Shown here in pieces: positions 8,397 to 16,649 of a stretch of DNA of 34,938 nt (positions within the stretch are counted from its first letter, which is position 1; every line of letters begins with the position of its first letter). A model generated the notes under the pieces. That model made no database searches. It was given only the letters and a program-made list of their open reading frames with translations, and had not been told where the DNA came from. Source of the stretch: a virus; the IMG/VR virus record IMGVR_UViG_3300045999_008542, positions 1 through 34,938 of that record; one strand, written 5' to 3'. Position numbers and translations under genes: made by a program.

Positions 8397-10679
8397 ATGG
8401 GCCGCATCCCCGACCATCTCGTCCGCCTGGCCGTCCAGGCCCTGGAAAACCGGTGGGTGACCATCGGCGCCAAGCCGGACGCCAAGCGACCCGGCAAGAA
8501 AAAAGGCGGCACGCCGGTCGAGCTGGACGGGGACGGCAAGATCACCAAGGGGCCCGCGGCCCTGACGGGCAAGCGACCCAGCGAGCTGTCCCAGTCGCAC
8601 CTGTTCACCGGGCAGGCGCACAAGAGCCAGCGCAAGCTGTTTGCCGAGCCAGGCGACCCGCCACCGCCGCCGCCCATCGAGGAAACGCCCAAGCCTGTGG
8701 CCAAGCAGGCCAAGGAGCCCAAGGCCGAGAAGAAGCCCAACATGGGCCTGCTGGCGATCGTCCGCCGGGAGGGCGGCATCAGCTCCGGCGACTATGAGCA
8801 CGCGGATTTCCGCGAGTTCGGCCTGCTGGGCGCCCTGAAGAAATCCGGCCACAGCCTGGACGACATGGCCGCCACCCTGGTGCGCCAGGGGCACATCACC
8901 GTGCCCGCCGGCGTGTCGAGCCCCGGCGACCACCTGCTGCAACTGCTGAAGAAAAAGACAAAAAGTCTACTGGCATTCGACCAGGAAACGTACGATGAGG
9001 ACTACGACGACTACATCCGCGCCCGCGAGGAGGCCCTGGCCGATGGACACCAAGAGCGAGAGCTTGAAGAAGTTCGAGGCCGCGGCGAAAAAGCTGGCGG
9101 CGACCAAGGCCAGGATAGCGTTCTTGACGAAATCTTTGGCTGGGATGGAAGCGGAGGAGCAGAAGCGGGCCGGGAAGAACCCGGGGACCTCGCCGGAGAC
9201 GCCAGCGAGCCCGCAGGCGGAGTAGACACCAGTTTCGACTTTGGGCCCGCCGCGGCGCCGAAGGTCGAGGAGAAGCCGAAGGCGGCAGACACAACCGAGC
9301 CCGAGCCGGCGCCCAGCACCCCCACCCCACCCCCAGCCCTCGACCTCTACGGCAACCCCGAGCCCTCCAAGCCCCAGCCCGCCACCGTGCCCGGCCTGTT
9401 TGGGGGCGAGGTGCCCGCCGAGGACAAAAAGCCCGAGCCGCGGGAGACAGTCGCCGACCAGGCCGAGAAGGGCCTGGATTGGCTGGACCAGAAGCAGGAC
9501 AAGAAGACCGACGGGACCGGGGAAATGTTCGGGGGTCTGTTCTCGCCGGGGAGGACGTCGGGGGCGACGGAGCCGGAGGCGGGACCGGTGGCGCCGCCGA
9601 CAATTGAACAGCCCAAGCCCTCGTCCCTGCCCGACCGGATCCAGAACCTAAAAAACCTACTGAACAAAACACGCAGCAGCGCCAACGCAAAGGCACTCAG
9701 GACTGCGATTGCCCGGCTAGAACGGGAGGCGGGAGGACCGGTGGCACCGTCCGCGGTGCAAGCCAGCACCAGCAAGCCGGCCCACGAAATGACCAAGGCC
9801 GAATTTATGCAGGCCTACATGGACAAGGCCAACCAACTTTCGGCCAACGTCAAAGGCCGCAAGATGAAGGACCTAATGAGCGTGGCCGGCAAAGCGATAG
9901 CCGAGCTGGGCGGCGACCATTCCGAACAGATCAGGAAGGCCCGGGCCGCCGGCAAGCCTATCCCGCAGGAGGTGCTGGCCGACTACCCGCAGCTAAAAGA
10001 ACCGCACGAAATGAGCCAGGAGGAATGGGCGGCCAACTGGCTGAAAAGCAGCCCGGGCCGGGCGCCCCGGGACATCGACATGGACCTAGTCAAGGCTTTG
10101 CGCCGCGCCGACGTGAAACGAGCCATTGATGCCGGCAAGGAGGTGCCCGCCAGCGTGCTGAATGACTACCCGGAGCTGAAGGCGGGGCCAGCACCAGAAC
10201 AGCCACAACAAACGCCAACCCCCACGCCATCCTCCGGCTTTCGCATGTCCGAGAAGCAGACCGCCTACCGTGACAATTTGGTCCGGGATGCAGTGCGCCG
10301 GGCTGACCGCATGGCCAACCCAAACAACACGCCAAAAGGTGCCCATCAGGCCTTTGCCAGCATGGTCTTGGCCCTCAACATGCCAGACCCCAAGGACCAA
10401 AAAGACATCAGCACCCAATTGGACGCGCTGAAGGCCGGATCGCCACTGCCCTACGCCAAGGCAAACCGGGAATGGGCCGAGCCAATCCTGAAAAAAATGG
10501 CGGACAAGTTCGGAACCAATGGAGAGCGATTTGCCGACTGGGTCAACAAGCAAGCGCAGGGCGTGCCGACTGAAGTGAAGATGCGCGGCGACCTCATGGA
10601 GCACCTAGCCAAACGGTTCATGAGCGACCCCGCCACCGAATCCGACCGCATCCGCGCATTCCTCCGGGAGGCCCTCTAG
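8397..10679 (+). CDS. Large polyvalent-type virion protein
   Basis: A 760-residue, mostly disordered protein with folded islands. Residues 15-65 (VTIGAKPDAK...DGDGKITKGP) resemble the N-terminus of phage polyvalent proteins; residues 118-200 form a folded unit beginning MGLLAIVRREGG; two copies of a short motif, GKPIPQEVLADYP (about 520) and GKEVPASVLNDYP (about 581), are characteristic of these multi-domain proteins, some of which are packaged and injected with the DNA. The middle (280-450) is Pro/Glu-rich. Base composition drops after about 9640. It contains a nested ORF in another frame at 9043-9225. No catalytic domain is recognisable. Confidence 0.7.
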   Translation: MGRIPDHLVRLAVQALENRWVTIGAKPDAKRPGKKKGGTPVELDGDGKITKGPAALTGKRPSELSQSHLFTGQAHKSQRKLFAEPGDPPPPPPIEETPKPVAKQAKEPKAEKKPNMGLLAIVRREGGISSGDYEHADFREFGLLGALKKSGHSLDDMAATLVRQGHITVPAGVSSPGDHLLQLLKKKTKSLLAFDQETYDEDYDDYIRAREEALADGHQERELEEVRGRGEKAGGDQGQDSVLDEIFGWDGSGGAEAGREEPGDLAGDASEPAGGVDTSFDFGPAAAPKVEEKPKAADTTEPEPAPSTPTPPPALDLYGNPEPSKPQPATVPGLFGGEVPAEDKKPEPRETVADQAEKGLDWLDQKQDKKTDGTGEMFGGLFSPGRTSGATEPEAGPVAPPTIEQPKPSSLPDRIQNLKNLLNKTRSSANAKALRTAIARLEREAGGPVAPSAVQASTSKPAHEMTKAEFMQAYMDKANQLSANVKGRKMKDLMSVAGKAIAELGGDHSEQIRKARAAGKPIPQEVLADYPQLKEPHEMSQEEWAANWLKSSPGRAPRDIDMDLVKALRRADVKRAIDAGKEVPASVLNDYPELKAGPAPEQPQQTPTPTPSSGFRMSEKQTAYRDNLVRDAVRRADRMANPNNTPKGAHQAFASMVLALNMPDPKDQKDISTQLDALKAGSPLPYAKANREWAEPILKKMADKFGTNGERFADWVNKQAQGVPTEVKMRGDLMEHLAKRFMSDPATESDRIRAFLREAL
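9027..9033 (+). promoter_or_regulatory. Ribosome binding site for nested ORF
   Basis: GAGGAGG, 9 nt before the ATG at 9043. It is the strongest Shine-Dalgarno match in this stretch and lies inside the coding sequence of the 760-residue protein, so it supports an independently translated nested gene. Confidence 0.5.
9043..9225 (+). CDS. Nested overprinted ORF, 60 aa coiled-coil protein
   Basis: A 60-residue ORF in the +1 frame inside the polyvalent gene. Its third codon positions are G/C in 53 of 60 codons (88%), against 31 of 61 (51%) for the host frame over the same bases, whereas the host frame has high GC3 on both sides. It has its own ATG and a strong ribosome site at 9027-9033. The product starts with a charged Lys/Ala/Glu helix likely to form a coiled coil (residues 4-45) and ends in a Pro/Ser tail. 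No family is recognised. The alternative is a pair of compensating frameshifts in the host gene's history. Confidence 0.55.
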   Translation: MDTKSESLKKFEAAAKKLAATKARIAFLTKSLAGMEAEEQKRAGKNPGTSPETPASPQAE

Positions 10680-10897
10680 TGTCCCTCGCCCAAAACATCG
10701 CCGACCTGCAAACCCAGCGCGACGGCCTGATGGCCGCCCTGCTGGCCGATGCCGCCGACCCGCAGCCCGACTACTCCGTGGGCGGCCAGTCCGTCCAGCG
10801 CCAGGCATGGCGCGAGGGCCTGATGCGGCAGATCGGCGAGATCAACAAGATGCTGGCCCGCCTGCAGCCGAAAGAGTTCCGCGGCCAAATCCTGTGA
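10679..10897 (+). CDS. Small helical connector-region protein, 72 aa
   Basis: A 72-residue helical protein starting with GTG at 10679, sharing one base with the upstream TAG. Two helices (1-25 and 43-65) flank a turn with DYSVGGQSVQ, a segment often seen in small proteins encoded between capsid and neck genes of phages; a gpW-like head-tail joining role is possible but unproven. Confidence 0.6.
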   Translation: MSLAQNIADLQTQRDGLMAALLADAADPQPDYSVGGQSVQRQAWREGLMRQIGEINKMLARLQPKEFRGQIL

Positions 10898-10905
10898 GGT
10901 GACCC

Positions 10906-11256
10906 GTGCCCACCATCAACGTCGAGGCCGATTTCCTGGCGATCGACAACCTGCAGACGGTCACCGTGACCAACCCGGACGGGGCCACCACCAGCACCCG
11001 GGCCCTCCAGGAAGGCGTCGACACCGTGCCCTACGACCTGCCCGGGGGCGCCCTGGGGTACCGCACCTACTGCACCTGGCACCTGTTCCGGGCCGACCTG
11101 TCGGGCCTGGTGCCGCAGTTTTCCACGATCGTGACCGACGGCGACGGGCGCCGCTGGTTCGCCGGGGCCATCACCGCGGCCACCTGGGGCACCCGGTACG
11201 TGCTGCAGTGCGAGGCGGAGAGCGGCCAGGCCGTGACGGAGATCAACCCGCTGTGA
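10906..11256 (+). CDS. Head-tail connector/stopper-like protein
   Basis: A 116-residue beta-rich protein at the place of head-closure (stopper) proteins. The GTG at 10906 is preceded by GAGGTGA (10896-10902). Residues 60-116 show alternating strands (WHLFRADLSG, FSTIVTDGDGRRW, RYVLQCEAE). Its stop overlaps the next start. Identification is by position and general pattern. Confidence 0.55.
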   Translation: MPTINVEADFLAIDNLQTVTVTNPDGATTSTRALQEGVDTVPYDLPGGALGYRTYCTWHLFRADLSGLVPQFSTIVTDGDGRRWFAGAITAATWGTRYVLQCEAESGQAVTEINPL

Positions 11257-11687
11257 GCCAGTACCTGACAATCCTGGAGGCCGTGCAGACCCGCGTGGCC
11301 GGCGTGTCCGGGGGCGTGCCGGTGGTGATCCGCCGCCGCCCGCAACTGCTAAACGTCGACACCCTGCCCTGCATCGTCGTCGCCCCGGCGCCGGATGGCG
11401 AGTCGGTCGAGCTGGAGGCGTTCAACCGCCACGTGACCTGGGCCTACCCGGTTTACGTGGTCGTCTTTAGCAAGGGCAACCGGGAGCTGACCATCGCCCC
11501 GGACGACTTCGACCTGCGCGAGGCGGTCCGCAACGAGATCTACCAGCCGCTGCTGTCCGGGGCCGGGACGGTCTACGATATCGACCTGACCCTGTCCGGG
11601 CCGTTCAACCTGCGCGGCCAGGAGAACACGACCGAGACCGACGCCTTTCAGGTCATTTATAAGAGTAGCGAAACAAGGAGCGCCTGA
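11253..11687 (+). CDS. Neck/tail-completion-like protein
   Basis: A 144-residue alpha/beta protein starting with GTG at 11253, coupled to the upstream TGA (GTGA). The pattern helix (LTILEAVQTRV), strands with hydrophobic alternation (WAYPVYVVVF), and a C-terminal strand ending in FQVIYKSSETRS matches minor tail/tail-terminator proteins that cap the tail tube and contact the neck. No unique motif confirms it. Confidence 0.55.
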   Translation: MSQYLTILEAVQTRVAGVSGGVPVVIRRRPQLLNVDTLPCIVVAPAPDGESVELEAFNRHVTWAYPVYVVVFSKGNRELTIAPDDFDLREAVRNEIYQPLLSGAGTVYDIDLTLSGPFNLRGQENTTETDAFQVIYKSSETRSA

Positions 11688-12166
11688 TGCCCCTGACCCT
11701 GTCGAACATCAACGCCGAGATCGGCTGGACGCAGACGAAGTCCACGACCGGCTACGGGTCCGTCAAGCAGGGCCCGTCGAAGCTGTCGGGCACCCTGGCG
11801 CCCGCGGTGGCCACCTACAACGAGCTGCTGGCCGTCCAGGGCACCCTGGCGGCCTCCGCCAGCACCACCATCGACCTCTACAGCATCACGAACCTGTTCG
11901 GCGAGGCGAAGACCCTGACCAAGGGGATCGCCCTGATGGTCAAGGCCACGACGACCGGCATGAAGATCGAGCCCGGCGCGTCCAACCCGATCACCTGGTT
12001 TTTCGGGGGCACCAGCCCCTCCATCAGCATCAAGGCCGGCGGGTTTTTCCTGCTGGGCGACGGGTCCGTGGCGACCATCAGCGCCACCGACCGCAACCTG
12101 AAAATCACCAACCTTTCCGGGTCCACCACGGGGACCTACGACATCGTTTTCCTTGGGGGGACCTGA
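11687..12166 (+). CDS. Structural protein, 159 aa, Ser/Thr/Gly-rich
   Basis: A beta-rich protein (residues 70-159 have regular strands such as GFFLLGDGSVATISATDRN and the C-terminal TTGTYDIVFLGGT). The ATG at 11687 overlaps the upstream TGA. It probably is a virion protein of the tail or decoration class from its position before two tail-tube-like genes. I do not recognise a family. Confidence 0.6.
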   Translation: MPLTLSNINAEIGWTQTKSTTGYGSVKQGPSKLSGTLAPAVATYNELLAVQGTLAASASTTIDLYSITNLFGEAKTLTKGIALMVKATTTGMKIEPGASNPITWFFGGTSPSISIKAGGFFLLGDGSVATISATDRNLKITNLSGSTTGTYDIVFLGGT

Positions 12167-12167
12167 C

Positions 12168-12530
12168 ATGGCGTTTTATGCGGGCAAATCGGGCTCTGTA
12201 TCTGTGGGCGGCACCACCCAGCCCCTGACCGACTGGTCGATGGAAGTGGCCAGCGAGCCGATCGACGTGACCAATTTCAGCAGCTCCGGCTACGCCGAGA
12301 GCGAGGCCGGTATCCTGTCGGCAAACATCACCTGTTCCGGCCCCTACGACGGGTCGAGCGGGGCCACGGTGGGCAACGCCGTGACCTTTATCCTCAAGTA
12401 CGACACCGCCGGCGCTGGCTTCACCGTGTCGGGCCGGGTGACCAACGTCAGCGTGACCCAGAACGTCCGGGGCGTGGCCCAGGTCAACATCACCGCCCAG
12501 AGCACCGGGTCCTTCACGGTCGCCCCGTAG
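12168..12530 (+). CDS. Tail-tube-like protein A
   Basis: A 120-residue beta protein that resembles the next gene product: both begin MA..Y.GK.G.V..G followed by TQPLT.WS and have the order SGPY..., VT-rich strands, then RGVAQVN/RGVAMVD near the C-terminus. It lies just before the tail assembly chaperones, the place of the major tail (tube) protein. GGGGGG at 12155-12160 is 7 nt before the ATG. The pair most likely arose by tandem duplication. Confidence 0.6.
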   Translation: MAFYAGKSGSVSVGGTTQPLTDWSMEVASEPIDVTNFSSSGYAESEAGILSANITCSGPYDGSSGATVGNAVTFILKYDTAGAGFTVSGRVTNVSVTQNVRGVAQVNITAQSTGSFTVAP

Positions 12531-12545
12531 TATGCGGAGGCGGGC

Positions 12546-12953
12546 ATGGCCAGCACGTTCTATCAGGGGAAAAAGGGCGCGGTGACCTTCGGGCCGCGCG
12601 TCGGCGGGGTGACCCAGCCCCTGACCGAGTGGTCCTTGTCCATCTCGACCCAGGAAATCGACCAAAGCAACTACGACCAGCCCACCGCCACCTACGCCGC
12701 CGGCATCCCGACGGTGTTTGTGTCCATGTCGGGCCCGTATCCGCGGGAAGGCATGAGCCTGCAGGGCGGCAAGACCGGCACGGTCACCCTCTACCTGGAC
12801 CAGGACAGTGACCTGGGGTTCACCCTGCCCGTGCTGATCACGAGCCTGGGCGTTCGCACCAACACCCGCGGCGTGGCCATGGTGGACCTGTCCGCGGTTT
12901 GCACCGGTAACTTCACCGACGGAGACGCTGGCACCAGCGTGATTGAACTATGA
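12546..12953 (+). CDS. Tail-tube-like protein B (paralogue of A)
   Basis: A 135-residue protein paralogous to the upstream one: same N-terminal GK.GAV..G and TQPLTEWSLSI, same SGPYPREG turn, same RTNTRGVAMVDLSAV strand. Either may be the main tube protein with the other a variant or an end cap. The ATG at 12546 follows GGAGGCGGGC. Its last bases overlap the chaperone gene start by 4 nt. Confidence 0.6.
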   Translation: MASTFYQGKKGAVTFGPRVGGVTQPLTEWSLSISTQEIDQSNYDQPTATYAAGIPTVFVSMSGPYPREGMSLQGGKTGTVTLYLDQDSDLGFTLPVLITSLGVRTNTRGVAMVDLSAVCTGNFTDGDAGTSVIEL

Positions 12954-13360
12954 GCATCAGCCAGGCGATGGGCTCGCCCATTACCGCCGAGATCGGGGGC
13001 AAGGCCTACACGGTCCAGCTCATCCGCCAGAAGACCAAGGCGGCCTTGGAGCAGGCCTGCAAGGCCCAGGTGCGGGCCGAGATCATGCAGGACAAGGCCA
13101 ACCTCACCGACGAGGAGTTCAGGTTGGCCTACGGGGCGTTCCTGGACCGCGTCGGGGCCGGGGAGTTCTCGTTCGGCGGGGCGACGCACCGCAAATGGAT
13201 GGAGAGCCCGGCGGGCCTGTTCGCCCTGACCGGCCTGCTGTTCGGCGTCAACCAGGACGACGCCGCGGCCCTGCTCCAGAACCACGGCGACGAGGTGGGG
13301 GCCGTGCTGCAGCAAGTGTTCGCCGAGTCTTTCCGGGTCGCCCCGGTGGCCGCAGAGTAG
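12950..13360 (+). CDS. Tail assembly chaperone, G-like
   Basis: A 136-residue protein between tube and tape-measure genes. It begins with a short beta unit (PITAEIGGKAYTVQLI) and continues as helices (KTKAALEQACKAQVRAEIM). This place and architecture match lambda G, which coats the tape measure until the tube forms. The -1 frame stays open past the stop at 13360 and runs into the next gene, so a GT-type fusion by frameshifting is possible. Confidence 0.65.
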   Translation: MSISQAMGSPITAEIGGKAYTVQLIRQKTKAALEQACKAQVRAEIMQDKANLTDEEFRLAYGAFLDRVGAGEFSFGGATHRKWMESPAGLFALTGLLFGVNQDDAAALLQNHGDEVGAVLQQVFAESFRVAPVAAE

Positions 13361-13404
13361 CGACCGGGGCGGAGGGCGGGCCATCGTCCGGGGGCGGCGG
13401 GGGT

Positions 13405-13677
13405 ATGGATCCGGTGACGCTGTACGCGGCGCTTTCCGGGGAGCCGTTCCTGCTGACGCTGGAGGAGATCGGCGAGCTGACCGACTGGCAGATTGAGAAG
13501 GTGTACGGGCATCCCAGGAACAAGAAGACCGGCCAGGTCGAGGAAGTGCCGCTGGAGACGCCCAGACGGATGACGATGGAGCAGCGCCGGGAGCAGTTCA
13601 TCAGCCTGGGCCTGGCGCTGGGTCAGAAACGGGAGGTCCTGGAGAGGACCTGGGAGGAGAAACATGGCGGCCATTGA
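13405..13677 (+). CDS. Tail assembly chaperone, T-like
   Basis: A 90-residue helical, charged protein just before the tape measure. ATG at 13405 follows a G-rich stretch. In the same frame, 15 codons back to 13360 read as a Gly/Ser-rich linker (PSSGGGGG), so it may be made as an extension of the upstream G-like protein by -1 frameshifting, as lambda GT. I found no canonical slippery heptamer near the end of the upstream gene. Confidence 0.55.
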   Translation: MDPVTLYAALSGEPFLLTLEEIGELTDWQIEKVYGHPRNKKTGQVEEVPLETPRRMTMEQRREQFISLGLALGQKREVLERTWEEKHGGH

Positions 13678-15106
13678 CGCCAGCTCGACCGCCGCGCTGC
13701 CCCTGATCCGGGCGCTGGACAAGTTCGCCACCAACCTGGCGCTGGTGAGCCGGTCCATCTCGGGCCGGGACGGCGTCGGGTCCGCGGTCGGGGCCCTCGG
13801 GGCCGGAACCAGGATTCCCGGCGTCGGTCCAGCCGCGGCGACTATCAACCTCGGCATGAAGATCCCGGTGGCCGGTTCGTTTGCCAAGCTGGGCCTGGAA
13901 GGCCTGATGCTGCCTTTGCGCAAGGTCATGGGCGCGTTTTCCGCCCTGTTTTCGCCACTGTCCAAGATGGCCGCCAAGGCCGACGTGATGGCGACCGCGT
14001 TCAACCAGGCGGGCAAGGCGTCCTACGCCTACTCGGACGCCGTCAGCAGCTCCACCAAGGGTATCGCCGGTGCCGCGACGGCGTTCATGGATTCCTTCGG
14101 CAACGCGATGAGCAACCCCATGACCGGCCTGCCGGCCCTGGTCGGGGCCGTCCGACCTTTTGTGGCTGCGTTCAACCCGTACGCCCTCGACCTGTTCGAC
14201 GACGCCCTGCGCACCGTCTACGCCGTCATCGGCGAGTCCCTGGTGCCGATCGTCAAAGTGGCCGCGTCGGTCCTGCGCGACTTCGCCGGCTACCTGCGGC
14301 CCGTCATGAAGCAGCTTTCGCCGATTTTCGAGCAGATGGCCCGCATGCTGGGCGAATTCCTCAAGGACCTGATCCCCGAGCTGGCCAAGTTCGCCGCCGA
14401 GCTCGTGCCCATGTTCCGGCTGTACCTGAACGGGCTGAAAGAGGCCGTGGGCGGGCAGAAAAAGATGATGGCCGCGGGCCTGCTGTGGGCCACCGGGCAG
14501 ATCAGCACGCTGGAGATGATCAAGCGCGGCATCATCCAGTGGCTATCCACCCTGCCCTACGTCGGCAAGTATTTCAAGGTCGAGGAAAACGCCGCCAGCA
14601 AGGCCGCCGACGCCGCGGAGCTAAACCGGGCCCAGGCGATGGTGCCCAAGGAAAATATTTTCAGTTTCGGGGCGCCGACCAACCCGACGTTCAAATCAGT
14701 CGAGTCCTTGGGACGGGACACCCTCCAGGCCGCCTACGCCGCCATGCCGAACATGGAAGCGAAAAACGAGCAACTGGCCGTGCAGCAGAACGTCGCCCAA
14801 AACACCGCGGAGACCAACGACTTGCTGAAAGACATGATCGACGTGCTGAAGTCTCCATGGGACCAGGCCGTCAAATTTGGGTACGACACCGCCCGTTCGT
14901 TTTCCAGCGTGTCGGAAGGCGCCAACGTCTACGACGAGCGACTGGCCGCGGCCCGGCGTCCGGGCGCTGGCCTGGGCACCAAGCTGCTGGGCGCGGCGCA
15001 GTTCAGCTTTGGCCAACTGGCCGAAGGCGTCTACAACTTTGGCATCGTCGGCCCGTCCAACCTGTTTAGCGGCAGAAACTTCACCGACAGCATGGTGGAC
15101 ATCTGA
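13664..15106 (+). CDS. Tail tape measure protein
   Basis: Fixes tail length and may help DNA entry. A 480-residue protein with long Ala-rich helices, hydrophobic stretches (about 60-115 and 150-210) and late coiled-coil segments (about 360-395). It follows the chaperone pair and overlaps the next gene by one base. With the usual ratio of about 0.15 nm per residue, it predicts a tail of roughly 70 nm, short for the type. GGGAGGAG stands before the ATG at 13664. Confidence 0.75.
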   Translation: MAAIDASSTAALPLIRALDKFATNLALVSRSISGRDGVGSAVGALGAGTRIPGVGPAAATINLGMKIPVAGSFAKLGLEGLMLPLRKVMGAFSALFSPLSKMAAKADVMATAFNQAGKASYAYSDAVSSSTKGIAGAATAFMDSFGNAMSNPMTGLPALVGAVRPFVAAFNPYALDLFDDALRTVYAVIGESLVPIVKVAASVLRDFAGYLRPVMKQLSPIFEQMARMLGEFLKDLIPELAKFAAELVPMFRLYLNGLKEAVGGQKKMMAAGLLWATGQISTLEMIKRGIIQWLSTLPYVGKYFKVEENAASKAADAAELNRAQAMVPKENIFSFGAPTNPTFKSVESLGRDTLQAAYAAMPNMEAKNEQLAVQQNVAQNTAETNDLLKDMIDVLKSPWDQAVKFGYDTARSFSSVSEGANVYDERLAAARRPGAGLGTKLLGAAQFSFGQLAEGVYNFGIVGPSNLFSGRNFTDSMVDI

Positions 15107-16182
15107 TGCCCTTCACCAACCTGACCAACGCCGTCGAGCGCATCAGCGGGGTGAGCCCCTCGCCCTTCGGCTTCGGCGTTGAAAATGGCCGGGCCCAGAT
15201 GCTGCTGAAGATCCCGGCGGACTACCTGCTGCCGGCGATGCGCGAGGCCCTGGGGTATACCACGGTCTCGGGCATCGGCCTGGAGCGGTCCCTGCCCTTG
15301 GCCCACCCGATGTTCCCCTGGCTGTTCTGCGAGCGCATCAGCAACGGCCAGGGCGTCCAGTTCAAGGACAAGCGATCGAGCACCGGGGAGGAAAACGGCG
15401 TCACCGTCGACCTGGAGGCCGACCCGTTCCCCTACTACGCCCGGTACGAGTCCTACGAGCTGGCGCTGGAGTTCCTGCCGCGCCCCTACGCCGTCGTGAC
15501 CGACCAGCAGCTCCAGCGCAAGACAATCCAGTGGTGGGACATCGACACCCCGGCGGCCAATCCGCTGTCGTTCGACGTCCAGACCGAGTGGTGGCGCTAC
15601 CTGGAGCTGGACCAGCAACCCGCCGGCGACTACATCACCGCGGCCCAGGGCGCTTTCCTGTTCAGGATGGACAGCAACCCGACCGGGTTCACCCTGCAGA
15701 ACGTCGGCATCCCGACAGGCCAGCTCAAGCTGTACATCAGCGCCAAGGCGGTCAAGTTCCGCTGGTACCAGGTCCCTTTTGCGTGGGTGATCAGCGCCAA
15801 CAGCTATTTCGACAAGTACACCGGGCGCGTGAACCAGTACGAGTTCTACAACTACCCGAAGGGCACCCTGCTGCTGAACAGTGTCGAGGTCATGCGGGTT
15901 TACACCCAGCCTTTCCCGGAGTTCGTGCCCTACAACGGCGCGTTCCTGCCCAGCCAGCAGAAACTCTGTGACCTGCAGTTCAACTGTGTCTACCGCAACC
16001 CGACGCTGGCCAAGGCCTACACCCCCGGCGGGTCCGAGAGCAAAAACAACATCATCGGCGGGCACAACCTGATCCCGTGCCACGTCGACAACAAGTTCTA
16101 CTACGGGACCAACGAGAACAACAACTTGGCGATTTATCCGTCGGTACCGTTCGAGATTTTCTTTCGCAACCCGGACGCCTGA
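15106..16182 (+). CDS. Distal tail/tail-tip structural protein
   Basis: A 358-residue aromatic-rich beta protein directly after the tape measure, the place of distal tail or baseplate hub proteins. Segments such as DPFPYYARYESYELALEF and KFRWYQVPFAWVISANSYF are strand-rich. No enzymatic motif is seen. The start overlaps the tape-measure stop (TGATG at 15104-15108). Confidence 0.6.
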   Translation: MPFTNLTNAVERISGVSPSPFGFGVENGRAQMLLKIPADYLLPAMREALGYTTVSGIGLERSLPLAHPMFPWLFCERISNGQGVQFKDKRSSTGEENGVTVDLEADPFPYYARYESYELALEFLPRPYAVVTDQQLQRKTIQWWDIDTPAANPLSFDVQTEWWRYLELDQQPAGDYITAAQGAFLFRMDSNPTGFTLQNVGIPTGQLKLYISAKAVKFRWYQVPFAWVISANSYFDKYTGRVNQYEFYNYPKGTLLLNSVEVMRVYTQPFPEFVPYNGAFLPSQQKLCDLQFNCVYRNPTLAKAYTPGGSESKNNIIGGHNLIPCHVDNKFYYGTNENNNLAIYPSVPFEIFFRNPDA

Positions 16183-16184
16183 CC

Positions 16185-16649
16185 ATGCGTTTCACCAGCG
16201 CCACGCCGGCGTTCAAGCTGAGCAACGACGGCAACGCCCTGGTCCTCCAGGCGGGCGACGGCGGCTGGTTCGTGGCCAAGATCACCGGCAACTTCACCGC
16301 GTCGGGCGCCACCTACTACACCTGGAAGGAGCAGGAGCCCAAGGAAGACGGGACCGGGTACCGGGACATCCCCAACGGCAAGGCGGGCACCAGCACCAGC
16401 AACTGGGCCCGGGAGATGAACGGCGCCACCGACGTGGCCACCAACACCATCGTGCAGATGCGGCCCGTCATCGTCACCAAGGCCGGCGGGGCGGGCAAAA
16501 CCCAGCTCCATGAGTTCATGGTGGGCGGCGGCGGTGGCAGCGCCGGCCCGTCGGTCTCCCAGACCGTCGTCACCGCGGTGACCTGCTCCAACGGCACCCT
16601 GACGGTGACCACCAAGACGATCACCGTGCCAGGCATGGTGGTGACCTAA
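16185..16649 (+). CDS. Tail-tip associated protein, 154 aa
   Basis: A 154-residue protein with N-terminal strands (FKLSNDGNALVLQAGDGGWF), a central aromatic region, a Gly-rich hinge (MVGGGGGSAGPS) and a final TVTTKTITVPG strand. It starts two bases after the stop of the upstream gene and overlaps the next by one base, so it is part of the tail-tip operon. Not recognised beyond that. Confidence 0.6.
   Translation: MRFTSATPAFKLSNDGNALVLQAGDGGWFVAKITGNFTASGATYYTWKEQEPKEDGTGYRDIPNGKAGTSTSNWAREMNGATDVATNTIVQMRPVIVTKAGGAGKTQLHEFMVGGGGGSAGPSVSQTVVTAVTCSNGTLTVTTKTITVPGMVVT

Noticed and set aside
9241-9651. 136-residue plus-strand ORF in a third frame of the polyvalent gene
   Set aside because: Composed mainly of Arg, Pro and Ser from frame-shifted reading of a Pro-rich segment; no ribosome site, unlike the nested ORF at 9043.
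15031-16083. 350-residue minus-strand ORF opposite the tail-tip gene
   Set aside because: Shadow frame of a coherent sense gene in a rightward operon.
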